The notes under the pieces are model-generated. The model did no database searches. It was not told the origin of the DNA and was given only the letters and a program-made list of their open reading frames with translations. Shown one piece after another: positions 1 to 12,513 of a DNA stretch of 64,000 nt. A program made the translations under genes and the position numbers. Source of the stretch: Pogonophryne albipinna (Eukaryota; Chordata; Actinopteri; Perciformes; Artedidraconidae); NCBI GenBank assembly GCA_028583405.1, contig CM053246.1, positions 24,524,412-24,588,411 on the forward strand. Reading direction: 5' to 3'. The first letter of the stretch is position 1. Each line of letters starts with the position of its first letter.

Positions 1-1997
1 TGAAAGGGCTTCCTTGAGACTCTGGAAGTTGGCTTCCTGTTGTGCAAATCAATAATAAATAGACATAATTCTTTGCATAAAATCCAAATAGCAAAATCTC
101 AAACAAACATAATGATTGGGGAAATCAAATACGTCCTTTACCAAGCATCTGTCATCTTTACGAGTTATTGTCACCATCCTGCTGTCTTGGGGGACCTGCT
201 CATGGCAAACCCTCTTTATATTGATGTCTATGATATCTTTGAAATCACAGAACGTTTGCCATTCCTAAAAAGAAATGAAAAAAGGGATAATTATGCAGAG
301 CAAGATGAAGCAAGGCAAAGCAGATTTGTGTTGAAACTGGGAAGCACTGTCATCTTCTGGGAGGGATAAAAGAATAACCAGCATGCCTCATTTAAAACCT
401 AACTTAAGTCTAATGTATTCCTACCAGGACACCCTCGGTGTGACGACTTCTACTGGTTTCAATCCCAGTTTCCCCAGTGACACGCACAAGACAGAAAGCT
501 GACGTCGAATGCGAGGGAGAAGAATTCACTTGGAAGGTTTCGCTTCCCAGAGACGGCTCGATGCCGGCCAGTTCGATCAGGTACTTGAGTTTCAAGCTGC
601 TCTCATCTATGGAGCAGTTACCAAGCTTCTTCAGGAAACGCTTGAGGGTGTTTCGGATTCTAAAACGATCAAGCCGGTTCCGTCGCTGGATGTCATGTCG
701 ATGTAACTTAGGAAGGCAGGATTTGTAGCTGAGAGAGGAAGAGAATAACACTTGTATTGACTCTGAACTAAAACAAATGTCACAAATCAATATAATCATT
801 ATTTCTGAAAGAGAAAAATGGGATCTATCAAAGTTTTAACTGTGAGGCCGGGTTTAAGGAAAATGAAATATTATCCTAATCTAAGTACCTGACAGTTTTG
901 CAGAGCTCTCTGACACTCTGATGACGCTCCTTAGCCATTCTCCACAAGTCCAGCACGGCCAGGCCGAGGCATTCCTCCTGGGCACTCAGAGGTGGGCACA
1001 CTCCTGCTTCACTAGCAATAAAGTCACTTCGCGACTTTATCCCAAAAGAAATGGACAGCACAGTCTTCATGATATATCCATTTCATGCAACTGCATTTTC
1101 AAAAAATGTGGGTGATAAAGATTTAGCATAGCCTACAACCTCATTGATTAATTAATTAATGGTATATATTTTTATTTAATATTAGTTAAATATACCATGA
1201 AAGGACTTTCGAGCGAGTTAATACATGTTGTATACTTTACCTGAGTAAAGAGATAGTCAATGACACTGTAGTGAAGCACTGGACTGATTGTGTCTCTGGT
1301 CAGACTGAAGCGGTACGATGTTCTTGGTCCTTGTCCAAACCAGTTTTCAAAGGAAAACCTGCTCACCAGGAATAAATCCAAATTCCACATAGCATGACAT
1401 TATGACTAGTTCTTAAAATGTACCCATTGATATACTATGTAAGTTTAACAACAACGTTATTCATTCCTGGACTTTCCAAAAAATCTGAAATAAATACCAT
1501 CCCATAAATGATTTAAACATACTAGTGTTAAATGTATAAGGTAAATGAGACACCTACCTGACTCTAAAGTGGACTTGTAGGTTTTCTTCTGTGTTGAACA
1601 TGTGCGATGGAGGATACCAAAATGAGAGATCGGAGGATGCCAAAGCAAAAAGACTTTGGTGAACTGGTAAGATTCCTGGAGAAAGAGATGTCATGTCATG
1701 TAGCATGAAGTTATATATTGTAACATAGAATATCAGAGTTTAATCTATAAACTTTGGTACGAGAAGCCCTAAGTCATGGTTATCCAGTGAAATCTTACCA
1801 CATTTTTTGCCTGCTTGGATGCAAACATTTTCAGCAGAAATTTGGCCGGCTGTAATATGTATTATGGTTGCGTTCTTTGTGGCTGGGAAGAAGTAGAGGT
1901 GCACTTGTAAACTTGGACTGGTGCTAGAGCTGGACCTCTGACTGCCCCCCCGCTCTCTGATCACCAGAGGGGCCGACTCCTCCTCGCTGAGATCCAT
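1..1997 (-). CDS. jak3: JAK3 tyrosine kinase, N-terminal FERM part (5' end of gene, runs off window)
   Basis: Seven coding exons on the minus strand, all with GT-AG borders and matching phases: 1799-1997, 1558-1675, 1241-1358, 889-1034, 425-728, 142-264 and 1-36 (partial). They join to 348 codons without a stop. The product starts [12 protein letters not shown] at 1997; the ATG follows a splice acceptor by 8 bases. Segments match the JAK3 FERM domain in order: an F1-like stretch with [24 protein letters not shown], then [21 protein letters not shown], and [13 protein letters not shown] in the F3 lobe. JAK3 binds the common gamma-chain of cytokine receptors through this FERM/SH2 part and phosphorylates STATs; the SH2, pseudokinase and kinase exons lie beyond the left edge. 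Similarity is clearly closer to JAK3 than to JAK1 as I recall them. Neighbouring slc5a5 fits the human 19p13.11 gene order. Confidence 0.93.
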
Positions 1998-3320
1998 GGG
2001 TAATTCTGAGGAACAAATCTAGATTACAGGCTCGACAGGGTCACATCATTTGAGAAATGTCATACATAATTATTTTTTTGGCTTTTGTGAATATATTTCT
2101 ATACTATATATCTATACTATACTTTTCAGGTAGTTGAGTCATTGTTTAGTTTTCATTAAACCCTGTTCCTAGGAGTTCATTGAAGTTGCATCGTCTTTGC
2201 TCACAGGAAGTAACAATGCTATAAAACATGAAGACTCATTCAATTCAGTTGAAATATTATAACATTACAATTCTACAGAAAAATTACATTTGCATACATT
2301 GCATCAATAGTTTATTAAATAATTGTTGTTTGCTGACTTTTTATGTAACCACTGTGGTTATTTGTTAACAATGTTTGTTGTTTATTTTTTACTTATACAT
2401 CTAATCCTTTCTGTACAAGCAAGCATAAAAAGCCTAATTAATTACACAACTGAGGCTCAGATTTTTACTGTTATTGGATGAATAATGTGTTGCCATGTAT
2501 GTTACATTTGTCGACAACTCTACCATGACTCAAAACATTTGTTCTAAATAAGTCAAATGTAGATTTATGGGGATTCCCGTTGTATCAGACAAACCATGTT
2601 GGCTGTGGCTGAATGAGAAGCACAGTATGTCAACTTAAAAATATCCTGAAATAATTTATAATAAGGTTGCACCATCCCTTATTTGATTCAATTATATTTA
2701 GCTTACTTTGATAAGAACGAAGATCTGTTTACTTTTCAAATCATTTACATTAACAAATATAAATTACAGCTATAAGCCATGCTTTAACGTCGCAGCACAT
2801 TCTCAACATTGTATTGTGGTTATACAACTGACACTTCTTGACACACAGCTTCTACTTACAGATTTAATAGTAAACATTATATCAAGATATTTGTTACTTT
2901 TACCTTTTACTTTGCACAGCAGAACTCCTCTTTGCGATCATTTGTTTCTGTGAAACCAGGACTTTCGTCTTTGACTTCTGCGTTTCAGCTGTATGTGCTT
3001 GTGTTCACAGGAAGTTCAGGGTTTCCTGATTTAGACGAGCAGATGCGACACTATCAACAGTATCTCGTCTCTCGCAGTATGTGCAACTTGTGGAAGTAGA
3101 ACTTGCCTTGAGAAATGCTCCGTTTTAGAAAATAAAAGGGAATAATACATATTTTGTATAATACTTAAATACTATAATACAGTATAATAGTGAAGCGTTG
3201 AGTTAGGGTTTGAACAATGTCAGAATAGTGTTTCTATTTGAATGTGTGTTTACCTTCATGAGAGGAGAGTAGTGGGCTCTGCTGCTAAAGCTGGTCACAG
3301 GTCTGTATACAGGTCTCTCT
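1998..3320 (-). other. jak3: jak3 5' UTR and first intron, with a possible non-coding first exon
   Basis: The jak3 start exon begins at 2005 after a clear acceptor (pyrimidine tract then CAG at 2006-2008), so a non-coding exon must lie upstream. A candidate ends at 3254, where minus-strand sequence reads CATGAAG followed by a GTAAAC donor. Two CACAGGAAGT ETS-type motifs (near 2203 and 3006, plus strand) are of the kind found in blood-cell promoters. The rest of 2010-3250 is AT-rich with no gene I can support. The acceptor is solid; the exon position is inference. Confidence 0.4.
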
Positions 3321-4769
3321 CTGTGTATGTGTGTGTCGAGGTTAAAAAAACACACCTCACATTGAGAGTGTCAAGGTCAAACTAAAAGGCCACCTTTAGT
3401 AGGTCCAGGTAAACAATTCTTCACATTCTCTGAAGTTATTGAGGTACAAAGATACTATAGGGAAGTGGATGAAAATTAAAGCTCCCTATAAAAACGAACA
3501 ATGTCAAGTGTCGGTCAATGTAGTGCAGGGAATCTGACCATGACAATCGACACGTGTGTGTAAGCGTAACATGTACGAAGATATATGCGGAAGAGGGTCT
3601 GCGACAAAGAATCGTGGATTGTGCTAATCATCCTTCAACTAGGTCAACCAATAAGGAACAAGAAGGCTTTGGCTATACAAATGCTAATATGACGTGTGTT
3701 TAGCAGTACGGTCCCCGAGTCTGCCCGGACTTTGTTTTCTGTCTTTGACGAGTTAAAGTTCCATCGAAATCTCTGTCTACCTCCAGCAACTTCTTCTGAA
3801 GCTGAATTGTAATGCTGCGAAATAAGTTAAAAAGTATTGAGAAGGAGGTGCGGACTCTTCAACTGGCCCAGGCCAAGATCTCTTCCAACAAACTGAAACA
3901 GTCATAAATACATTAAAACTAAAATACCTATCCAAATGTATGCTAGGGGGTTGAACCTATTAAATATTAGGGAATCTGTTTTCCAACAACACCATGTCAA
4001 AATATCTAAAAGACTATATCGGTCATTTATTCATCATATCCATATATCTCAGAATCTTATTTGCAATTTGCCATTACATTTGCAAAGGCATTACATCCTA
4101 CGTTCCCAGGGGATACATTTACAGTATTTGAGAATCATTTCATTTCAAATAAACAGCATGTCTTTCATCCATTATACTTTTAGGTTGTGGGGCGTTATCA
4201 GCACTGCAAATCAATTCAACATTATTTGAACAGTGGTTATTACATTTTCACCATTTCTGACATGCAAGAGTACAGTCAAGGACTACTCTCATAGGGGAAG
4301 ACTTTTATTAAACGTAATTCTGAAGAAAGCAAAGGCAGAGCAGAAATTGACGTATGAGAGAACAGGAAAAGAGAACAGGCTGACAACTGTGGTTTCCCTC
4401 TCCAGTCTGTGAGGGTTTCAGCAGTTTCCTGTTGTAGATTTTACAAAACCATTTGAGCTTAACTGCACACATCTGAACATGTATATAGTTTATTTCCCCT
4501 ATTTACTCTATAACGTTTTTTAATATCCATTTTACACTTACATTTTGTCCCAAATGTATTGACATTTTTACCTTTTATTCACTTTTTGGTGTTTCCTTAT
4601 CATACATCAAACCCAACATCTATAAACCTTTCAAACTTCTCCTGCAGGGTTAAAGCCACTTCTCATTTCTCCAATGACCAGCATTCAGCTCCAAAATCAA
4701 AGAAAACTCAAACAGTTAAACAAGATGATCCCAGTTGTCTCTACTGTGACATGTTTCCATGCTTTAGTG
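3321..4769. other. Intergenic, no gene recognised; possible LTR-like stretch
   Basis: No conserved coding sequence is visible. The stretch near 3550-3910 has a TATA-like TATACAAATG, a short downstream leader and a small open frame (about 30 codons from 3812, with many Lys, Leu and Gln) that could be a solo LTR plus leader of a degraded retroelement. There is no matching second LTR and no recognisable primer-binding site, so this is only a suggestion. Confidence 0.2.
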
Positions 4770-5096
4770 TTTAAAAACTGTTTTAATTGTCTTATTCTGC
4801 CTGTGCTGCAGCACTCCTTTCACCCTCTGTCTCAAACCAGAGCCCAGCTCTGTTGTGATTGTTGAACCACTAAGAGATGTCCCTGTTATGTACAATGTGT
4901 TGGAGCGTTAGCCAATAGAAGCGTGAGTGTTATGTAGTGATGCCATATGTTACAAAGGTAAACAAAGGACTTCAATTCAGGCATGGGCGGGGAGTGTGTT
5001 GGAGAAAAACTCCCTCTGGAGGGAAGTTTGGGAAAAAAACCTATATGGAAAGTGAAAACCCCCCAAAAATATAATAGGGCCCCTTTAACTGGATTA
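4770..5096. repeat. MITE-like DNA transposon fragment ending in AGGGCCCCTTTAA
   Basis: The block runs from a segment reading CACCCTCTGTCTCAAACC to a terminal ATAATAGGGCCCCTTTAA. This is the layout of a very common teleost non-autonomous element whose other end reads TTTAAAGGTCCCATGTCATG. That opposite end occurs at about 38082 in this window. Only the right half is present here. Family identity is from memory. Confidence 0.4.
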
Positions 5097-5228
5097 ATTG
5101 AATATAAAAACCATAGCCTTATACTACAGGCTGATATTTGGAGTCGCTGAACATAGTATATTGTGGCAGAAGTCTGATAATGAGACGTTTAGGCAGGGCC
5201 GTCCCTGGCCAACATTGTGAGATGAGCG

Positions 5229-5256
5229 CCCCCCCCCCCCCCCCCCCCCCCCCCCC
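5229..5256. repeat. Poly-C tract, 28 bases
   Basis: An uninterrupted run of 28 cytosines. It follows CAGGGCCGTCCCTGG (5196-5210), which resembles the terminus of a hAT-type element; a similar terminus is at 17634. Confidence 0.95.
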
Positions 5257-6875
5257 TCAAGGTATAGTGCTCCTTGACTTTGTAACACAATGACAATACC
5301 CAACCTTCACCGTTTTACAATGGGTCATTTGATCGACCATTTCTTTGATAGGATGAAGCATTTTACTGCTCGCTGCATAGAAATACTGTACATAGCCCCC
5401 TATAAAATGGGAAATTGTCTGTTTACACTTTACAGTTAACTGCTGCTGAGGGCACTGACATGGGAGAGGTATATAGTTTCTTATTATAAAATGAATAAGG
5501 TATAATAAAATAAAAAGGTAAGTTATAAGTATATGATAATACGTTAGATAGTTTGTTAGTTAAAAACACATGATGAGTAGATGAAAGAAACGGGATACAG
5601 AAACGAAAAAACATTGGGGAAATAGGGCCAGAAGGGCAAAGGGTAAATAATGCATAAATGGTCAAATAAATAACTAGATTTAGTAATGAATAAACCAAAT
5701 TAAAATAAATAAATACAAAAACAAATACAAAGTTTTAAAGCTAATTAAACAAATTCTGAAAAAAAATCAATGTTTGTAACATGTTATCAAACAATGAATG
5801 CATGTATTTTTCATTAAAATGTTGGTATGGCATGATTGATCAATTAACAGCAGATCAATAGTGTACTCCATGGCCAGTGGCGTTTTTATATGTTCAAAAG
5901 TGGTGGGGCACAACAAACTTAGATGTCTATATACAGTGCTTGAATTGGAATAAAAAAGGAGCCAGTACTCTAAATCAGCAACTGTTTCAAGTCAATTTAT
6001 TATTTAGCCCAACAACAAGTATTTGGCTCAAAGTCATAGTATATCCTATAATGCTGGTGGGTTTGTCTCTTTACTGTATATTTTAGAAAGGCTCACTGTA
6101 CTTAAACAAAATGACTCAGGGTGCATCTGAGATTAGAGGGGGTGCAGTGGTAAAGTGCTATTTTTATAAGTGGGGAGTGGACCTGACACCCTCTTTTTTT
6201 TTAAATATTGAAGTTAGATGCATCAATCTGGTGCACTTTGAGAGCAAAATTAAGAGATATATGGATACCTCTCTACATCCATATGAAACAACTGTAAACG
6301 GATTTACTTTTTCTTTATGGATATTGTAACATCTTGGTGAATACAAGATCTTTGATTACAGAGATCACGTTGATGACGTAATGCATGTGGGCCAAGCCCC
6401 CAGGAAGTGCGCCTGACTCAGATGAAAATATTCGTGGTGGCCATACGGCGGTACTACACTTCTGTTTGGTTGCCAGGCCCGGAAACACTTTTTCCCATTG
6501 ACTTACATTGGGAAAGAGTGGTCTGTAAATCGTTGGATAATTTTTTTTAAACTAAATAAACTACCCAGTATGAACACTTGTATAGCCCTTATTAAAAACA
6601 TTCGTTCCTCAAGTTGTAAAAATGTGCTAATAACGTTATTCTGAGAGTTATTTCCTTCTGCATTATGAATGCGCATTTAACCCATGGGACCGCGCCGCCC
6701 GGCACGTTCATGTTACGTGTTCAGTACTACACTTCAGTTTTACCTTTACCCATGGATGCACAATAAGAACGGACCCATATCGCCTTACTGCCAGCCCACG
6801 GAGCTGTAATAATGGATATATTGCACATGTTTGCTGTAATTCATCATTTGTAAAATATTATACTACAAATACAAA
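5257..6875. other. Intergenic AT-rich DNA, no gene
   Basis: Short open frames only, none with family resemblance. From about 6440 the composition changes; CATGGATGCACAATAAGAAC at 6753 is echoed in inverted form near 8832 (GTTCTTATTATACATCCATG), suggesting that the L2 fragment inserted into an older inverted-repeat element of about 2.1 kb. Confidence 0.5.
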
Positions 6876-8013
6876 TATGACATGTGGGGTACCTCAAGGC
6901 TCCATCTTGGGGCCTCTTCTCTTTAACATCTACATGCTACCACTGGCTCAGATAATGAAAAACAACAAAATAAGTTACCATAGCTATGCGGATGACACAC
7001 AAATTTACATGAAAATTTCACCAGGAGACTATGCTCCAATTCAAACACTGAGTAAGTGCATTGAACAAATCAATGACTGGATGTGTCTGAACTTTCTCCA
7101 ATTAAACAAAGACAAAACTGAGGTAATGGTTTTGGGAGCCAAGGCAGAATGTATAAAAGTTAGCGCTGAGCTTCAGTCTGCAATGTTCAAAACAACAGAT
7201 AAAGCCAGAAATCTAGGTGTAGTCATGGACTCTGACCTGAGTTTCAACAGTCACATTAAAACAGTTACTAAATCAGCCTACTATCACCTAAAGAATATAT
7301 CTAGGATTAAAAGACTAATGTCACAGCAGGATTTGGAAAAACTTGTCCATGCTTTTATCTTCAGTAGACTGGACTACTGTAATGGTGTCTTTACAGGTCT
7401 CACTAAAAAATCTATTAGAAAGCTGCAGCTAATTCAGAACGCTGCTGCTCGAGTCCTCACTAACACTAAGAAAGTGGATCACATCACTCCTGTTCTGAAG
7501 TCTTTACACTGGCTTCCTGTGTGTCAAAGAATAGATTTCAAAATACTGCTGCTGCTTTATAAAGCACTGAATGGTTTAGGCCCAAAATACATTTCTGACC
7601 TCCTGCTAAATTATGAACCATCCAGATCTCTCAGGTCTTCAGGGACTGGTCAGCTTTCTGTCCCCAGAGTCAGAACTAAACATGGAAAAGCAGCGTTCAG
7701 TTATTATGCTCCAAATATTTGGAACAAACTCCCAGAAAACTGCAGGTCCGCTGCAACTCTGACTACTTTTAAATCCAGACTAAAGACTTTTCTTTTTGTC
7801 GCTGCTTTTAATTGAACTATTCACATCTTAAACTGCACTGTAACTTTTATCCATGTAGTTTTTCTTTTAATGTTTATTTTATTATCTTTTCTTTTTAATG
7901 ACTGATTTTACATGCCATTTTCTTAATGTCTTTCGTTTTTTGTAAAGCACTTTGAATTGCCTTGTGTTGAAACGTGCTATATAAATAAACTTGCCTTGCC
8001 TTGCCTTGCCTTA
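6876..8013 (+). mobile_element. L2-type LINE, 5'-truncated, with 3' tail
   Basis: The fragment begins abruptly inside the reverse-transcriptase gene at ACATGTGGGGTACCTC and ends with the L2-style tail: GCTATATAAATAAACTTGCC followed by short TTGCC repeats (to 8013). The same 3' sequence occurs at 25334-25387 plus 31911-31982. 5' truncation is the normal outcome of target-primed reverse transcription. No clear target-site duplication was seen. Confidence 0.88.
6877..7815 (+). pseudogene. L2 reverse transcriptase, C-terminal half (312 codons)
   Basis: An open frame of 312 codons that starts inside the reverse-transcriptase domain. Residues 4-15 are the GVPQGSILGPLL motif, and YADD at about residues 38-41 is the catalytic metal-binding motif of the palm. 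The C-terminal third (from DYCNGVFTGL to LKTFLF) is the usual L2 tail. The apurinic endonuclease and the first RT motifs are missing, so the ATG is accidental and no functional protein is expected. The unbroken frame suggests a fairly young insertion. Confidence 0.85.
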
Positions 8014-8324
8014 CATGGGCTGTATGATGTAAATCTTGTATTAAATAAAGTTAATATTACCGACGTAGATTAACGTCCCTGTAGCTTCTTATTGCACTTG
8101 CAATATACCATTAAAAGGAGTTGAACGTTGCTGTTTGCTATTACTATAATACCACGTAGGGATAAGCAAGGGTTTACAACCTTTGCATGTGGGCACAACA
8201 CGTTTTGACCCAGATGAATTAGCTATACCATATAATATCGCCCGAGGAAGTCTTCATACTTATACATTTATAAATAAAGATATATGTGTCAAAGCTCTAA
8301 TCAAACTAACAGTTGTATTAATTA

Positions 8325-8624
8325 ACGTAACAGCACCGCACGTTCTGGATTGTTATGATGGATTTGATATTAACGCATAACGAGGCGGCAGTTAGCAGCT
8401 AGCAGCTAGCAGCTAGCGGCTAGCTAGTGTAACGTCCGAGCCATTAGTAATTATCCTAGTTTATCCCAGTAATTATCCTAGTTTATCAGCCTGCGAGCCT
8501 ACATTATGTTAGTATAATTACTAATGGCTCGGACGTTACACTACTACACTGCTATCTGCCGCCTCGTTATTCGTTAATATCAAATCCATCATAACAATCC
8601 AGAACGCGCGGTGCTGTTACGTGT
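8325..8624. repeat. Imperfect inverted repeat (about 115-bp arms) with AGCAGCTAGC repeats
   Basis: The left arm (about 8325-8460) and right arm (about 8510-8624) are complementary: ATCAAATCCATCATAACAAT near the right end matches the left arm in inverse, as do GCCGCCTCGTTAT and GGCTCGGACGTTACAC. The left arm has a short tandem block of AGCAGCTAGC (8393-8425) that the right arm lacks. The loop contains TTTATCAGCCTGCGAGCC, found again at about 16330. Confidence 0.85.
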
Positions 8625-8639
8625 ACACAAATTGACGTG

Positions 8640-9492
8640 CTTGATGTGAACAAGCCTTTTGGGGGGCGTGGTTAAAGTTGCGCATGCTTTATGAGCGCAC
8701 ATACGGGTACTTCTCAGGCATGCTGGGTAATCTGTGACGTTTCACTCTCTCAAAAGTTGGGCCATTTTGTCATCCATGCGCCAATGAGCAACTCTCATAG
8801 GAATGAATGAGGCCCCGCCTTCCACGCTGTATCCAGTTCTTATTATACATCCATGATGTGGGCATGTTACGCGCCAGTTGAATAAAGATGGACACTCGGA
8901 ATGAGAGAAGTCCGCTTCATCTGTTTATGTAGACACTTACATGTCCATAGAACAGAATATTACAGATATAAAAGAAAGTAAAGCCTGACTCCTACTGGCG
9001 GCTGGTTAAATGACTCCTCGTCCCTGAGTACACTCACCATCTTTCAGCAGGAAAGGAGAGAGGGAATCCTTGTCCGGTGTTCCGGATTAACGATCAACTG
9101 GTTTACAGAGGTGGGGGGCGTGGCCTTCGACTGAAATACACATTTTGATCGCTTCTTCTGTCATTTACATAAATCTTTTGGTATATTTGGCTCGGTAGGA
9201 AGACTTTGATGCACATTCAGTACCAGTGTGTGAGGTTGTGGTTACGATGGAGATATCCGGACGCGAACAGCGAGGACTACAAAAAGAAAAACTAGTTGAC
9301 ATGGGGATGTCTGTTCAAAACATTGCGAACTCCAATAAATCATAACCAGCTATTGTTGCCAGACTTATCACTGAATATCGTTCCTAATGTGATACCAAGT
9401 CCATCTGAGACCTGTGTACACCTTCAGACAGCCTCCCAGTGAAGCGTATGTTGTTTACTCAGAGTTTGAAAGCAGCGTGGAGAAGTCTTCAG
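8640..9492. other. Repeat-derived spacer, no gene
   Basis: Contains old repeat sequence. A short frame at 9247 (MEISGREQRGLQKEKLVD and on, stop after about 30 codons) looks like a helix-turn-helix start of a transposase, but it is too short to assign. Confidence 0.3.
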
Positions 9493-9612
9493 CTGTGGTA
9501 AACTGTGATCCTCTCAGGTAAACTGCGATCCGCCCAGGGTCAACTGGGATCCACCCAGGGAAAAATGGGATCCGCCCAGGCTAAACCGTGATCCACCCAG
9601 GTTAAACTGTGT
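9493..9612. repeat. Minisatellite, about 21-22 bp unit
   Basis: Five to six diverged units of the form GTAAACTGYGATCCGCCCAG run head to tail. A paralogous copy, inverted and with fewer units, is at 18530-18570, where it adjoins the same flanking sequence. Confidence 0.85.
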
Positions 9613-9631
9613 TAAGATTTCTGTGGCTATC

Positions 9632-12023
9632 CAGTGGCGGAGCTGGGGGGTGGCTGAATCCTGGCCACCCTATTGGCCACCCCAAACACTCTCACCATGG
9701 GGGCCCAAACTATTTTAGAACATTAAGAAAAAAAAATGTAAGTAACCTTTCATCATTCATCAAGAATTAACATTAATAGGACGTTATATCGATAATGTAA
9801 AGTACTCACTAAACTTACAATTCATTTAACTTATTTTCTTCCAAAAGTTAATTATCCAAAGCCTCTGTACACCCCGTTCTATTTACATGTAATGGTTTGG
9901 TCCTGCCTCCAAACGCGGTGCAGCACCGCCGGCACTTTCTAGCAGACACTAGTGTGAGCATGTGAGGAGCAGGGATGCTAGTACTTACGTGTGTAGTACC
10001 ATGTCTCAACGACTCACAAAGTCAGGCTTTCAAAAGAGAAAAGAAAGGAGAGAAAAACAAGAGAGATGGACTAAAGGGCGACACCCAGTCTTTCAAAAGA
10101 AAAGGTGGGTGTGGTTTTACTAAGCTGACATTAAGTACTGTTAATATCTATACAGGTTTTTAATTGCACTGCTCTTTTAGCTGACATTTAACAAATACGG
10201 GTAGATTATTAGCAGCTATTCATACTAAATCAGTTGTCCCTCCCCCTGGTGCCAGGACCAACAGATCCATCTCTAGGCTCAGCAGCCCTGTACCCCCATA
10301 AGGCTGAACCTGAACCAGCTTTTCTCCCAACTGAAGGAGGTGAGCAGCATTGTGTTGAATGCCATGCCACTTAACATATCTGAAGGGAGACTGGAATACA
10401 AAATATATATATATATATCAAAACAAAAAGCTAGCATCTAATTTCAATTACACATTTCAAACACAGTATTTTCCCACATATGTAAGTTATATTTATTTGG
10501 ATTTATGCATTCATGTTGAGAATGTTCCATTCGAAAATATTATTATTAAAAATGCATTTACACTGTCGCGCCACCTAACCATTCGCCAAAATGTTTTTAA
10601 TACCAGCGGTAACCGTCCAAGCACCGTGCAAAAAACAATCTTCAAATAAAAGAAAGTCACCGGAGGAGTTAAAGGAGAGTGACAGAGAGCATGAGAAGAA
10701 GAGGGAGAGGAAGTTTTAGCCAGCTTGATCGATGGAGTTGGCTTCTGGTGCAGTGACGCGTCCTAAAACCCTTTTATAATCTATCGATTAGATTTATGAT
10801 TCGAAAATTATAAAAGTAGGGTAGACATGTGGAGATTATCCGGCTGAACAAAACGTGCATTTATCAAACAGGTTTGTTTTCCACAGACCTTATTTCCAGC
10901 TATTTTCCAAAACCCTGTGGAGAAATCCCATTGCTTTTTGTCGAGGGAACCCGCAGCTTACTTCCTGGTTTTAGGACGCGTCACTGGCTGCACTTCTCAA
11001 TATGATGCCAATATAAACAAGGTCTTCTGTCGGCTCTATACATCAATGCCGACCTATGCTGACAAGTAAGTGAAGAGTAGAAAATATAAAGGTATTGGCT
11101 ATAGGGAAATGTCCCAGCAGTTTAGGATAATGAAGGTTCTAATCTAATCTGCTACATAGCCATTACATTTCTAACTCCTAATGACAGGAAGGCAGAAAGC
11201 GCATTATACAAATAATAATACTCATAATCATAGCAGACATTTTTTATCAATGACCACAATATCATTATTTTAATAAACCAAATATGAACAATTGAGGAAA
11301 ATGAGGAAGACCTGATTATTCAAATGTTGTAGTACAAGTAGTAATGTAGTTAGTGCATAAATTACTATTGCAACAAATGTGTTAATTTTCTTCATTATTA
11401 GTCGATTTTTTTTGGACGAATGCTCCGGGCCAGTGGTTACAATGGTGGGGCCAGTGACAATACAATTCCACCGGCCCGGAGGGCCAGTGACATTTTACCC
11501 TTAATGTCTACCCGTGAACATTTACTGACTTTTTTAGGATAGCTTAAAGTAATGTTGTAAAATTACAACCGGGGGCCTTACAGGGTTAAGGGCTATTGTT
11601 TATTGTTATTTACTTTAAGATGTTTATTCTTAACCTATCATTTAATTTAAAAACTCTTATTTAAATGATGTGTGTGTGTCTCTGTATTCCTGATGATACA
11701 CTGAGAGAATGAGCCCATAGTGCTGCTGATCACCATAAGCTAAACAGTCTGTATATTGCATTACATTTGTATAATGTAAGCTTCGTTGATACTTTGCCTG
11801 CGGGAATACGAAAGAAATTGTTAGATATACTGAATATTATTTGTTCTATTCCACCACTTGATCCCAAATAATGTAGAGGTGTGTTGTAGGTGCCTTAAAT
11901 AACCCCTTATTTTATAGTGAGATGTATTTTTATGTTCATATAATAGTGATTTCAATGCCACCCCAAAATGATCACTGGTTCCATCCTGGCCACCCCACTG
12001 AAAATGTCCTGGCTCCGCCACTG
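9632..12023. mobile_element. hAT-type DNA transposon, non-autonomous, TSD TGGCTATC
   Basis: The ends are inverted: CAGTGGCGGAGCTGG at the left and TGGCTCCGCCACTG at the right. The 8-bp duplication TGGCTATC lies at 9624-9631 and 12024-12031. Subterminal regions share a GGCCACCCC motif. The interior (2.4 kb) has no transposase I can recognise. Part of the interior (10826-10985) resembles 18590-18745, so other repeats were captured or nested. Eight-base duplications are the hAT hallmark. Confidence 0.85.
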
Positions 12024-12387
12024 TGGCTATCTACCAGCGATCCAACCCTGTCTCCTAAAAATTACGTTCCCACAGAACTAAACTGCATTCTCAATTACGT
12101 TTAGTCAGAAACGTATTTTCTCCCACGTTACGTTCGTTATGAACGTATCTCAAATACGTTTATTTTCTACATATCTTCTAGAAACATATTTTCTTCCACG
12201 TTACGTTTATTATGAACGTATCTCAAATACGTTTATTTTCTACATATCTTTGCCATTTATTGTCTTGCTTAATGATAATAGTCATTTATAAATATCATTT
12301 TAGAGCACACATTTGAAATCAGTAGGCGAGGCTGTAATTTCGCCAGCTGTTACTCTCATGCGCGAGACAGAAAATAATAGTTTTAAC

Positions 12388-12513
12388 ATGCCAAAACGCT
12401 GCTGTGTCGTTTATTGCACCTCAAACATTAAAACAAATCCAGAGTTACGTGTTTCTGTACTTCCTCTAAGAAGAAAGGACAGTAACAGAAGATCTCTGTG
12501 GCTTCAGGCTTGA
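12388..12513 (+). pseudogene. THAP-type zinc-finger start, left arm of P-like element
   Basis: The frame reads MPKRCCVVYCTSN from 12388, then a basic stretch ending RRSLWLQA and a stop. The spacing Cys-x3-Cys after MPK and the later Trp fit the beginning of a C2CH THAP DNA-binding domain; the second half (Cys, His, AVPTIF-like end) is absent. A GT donor could lie nearby but no next exon was found. In P transposases this domain binds the element ends. Confidence 0.55.

Noticed and set aside
477..728. Plus-strand frames over 477-728 and 921-1115
   Set aside because: Shadows of jak3 exons on the minus strand.
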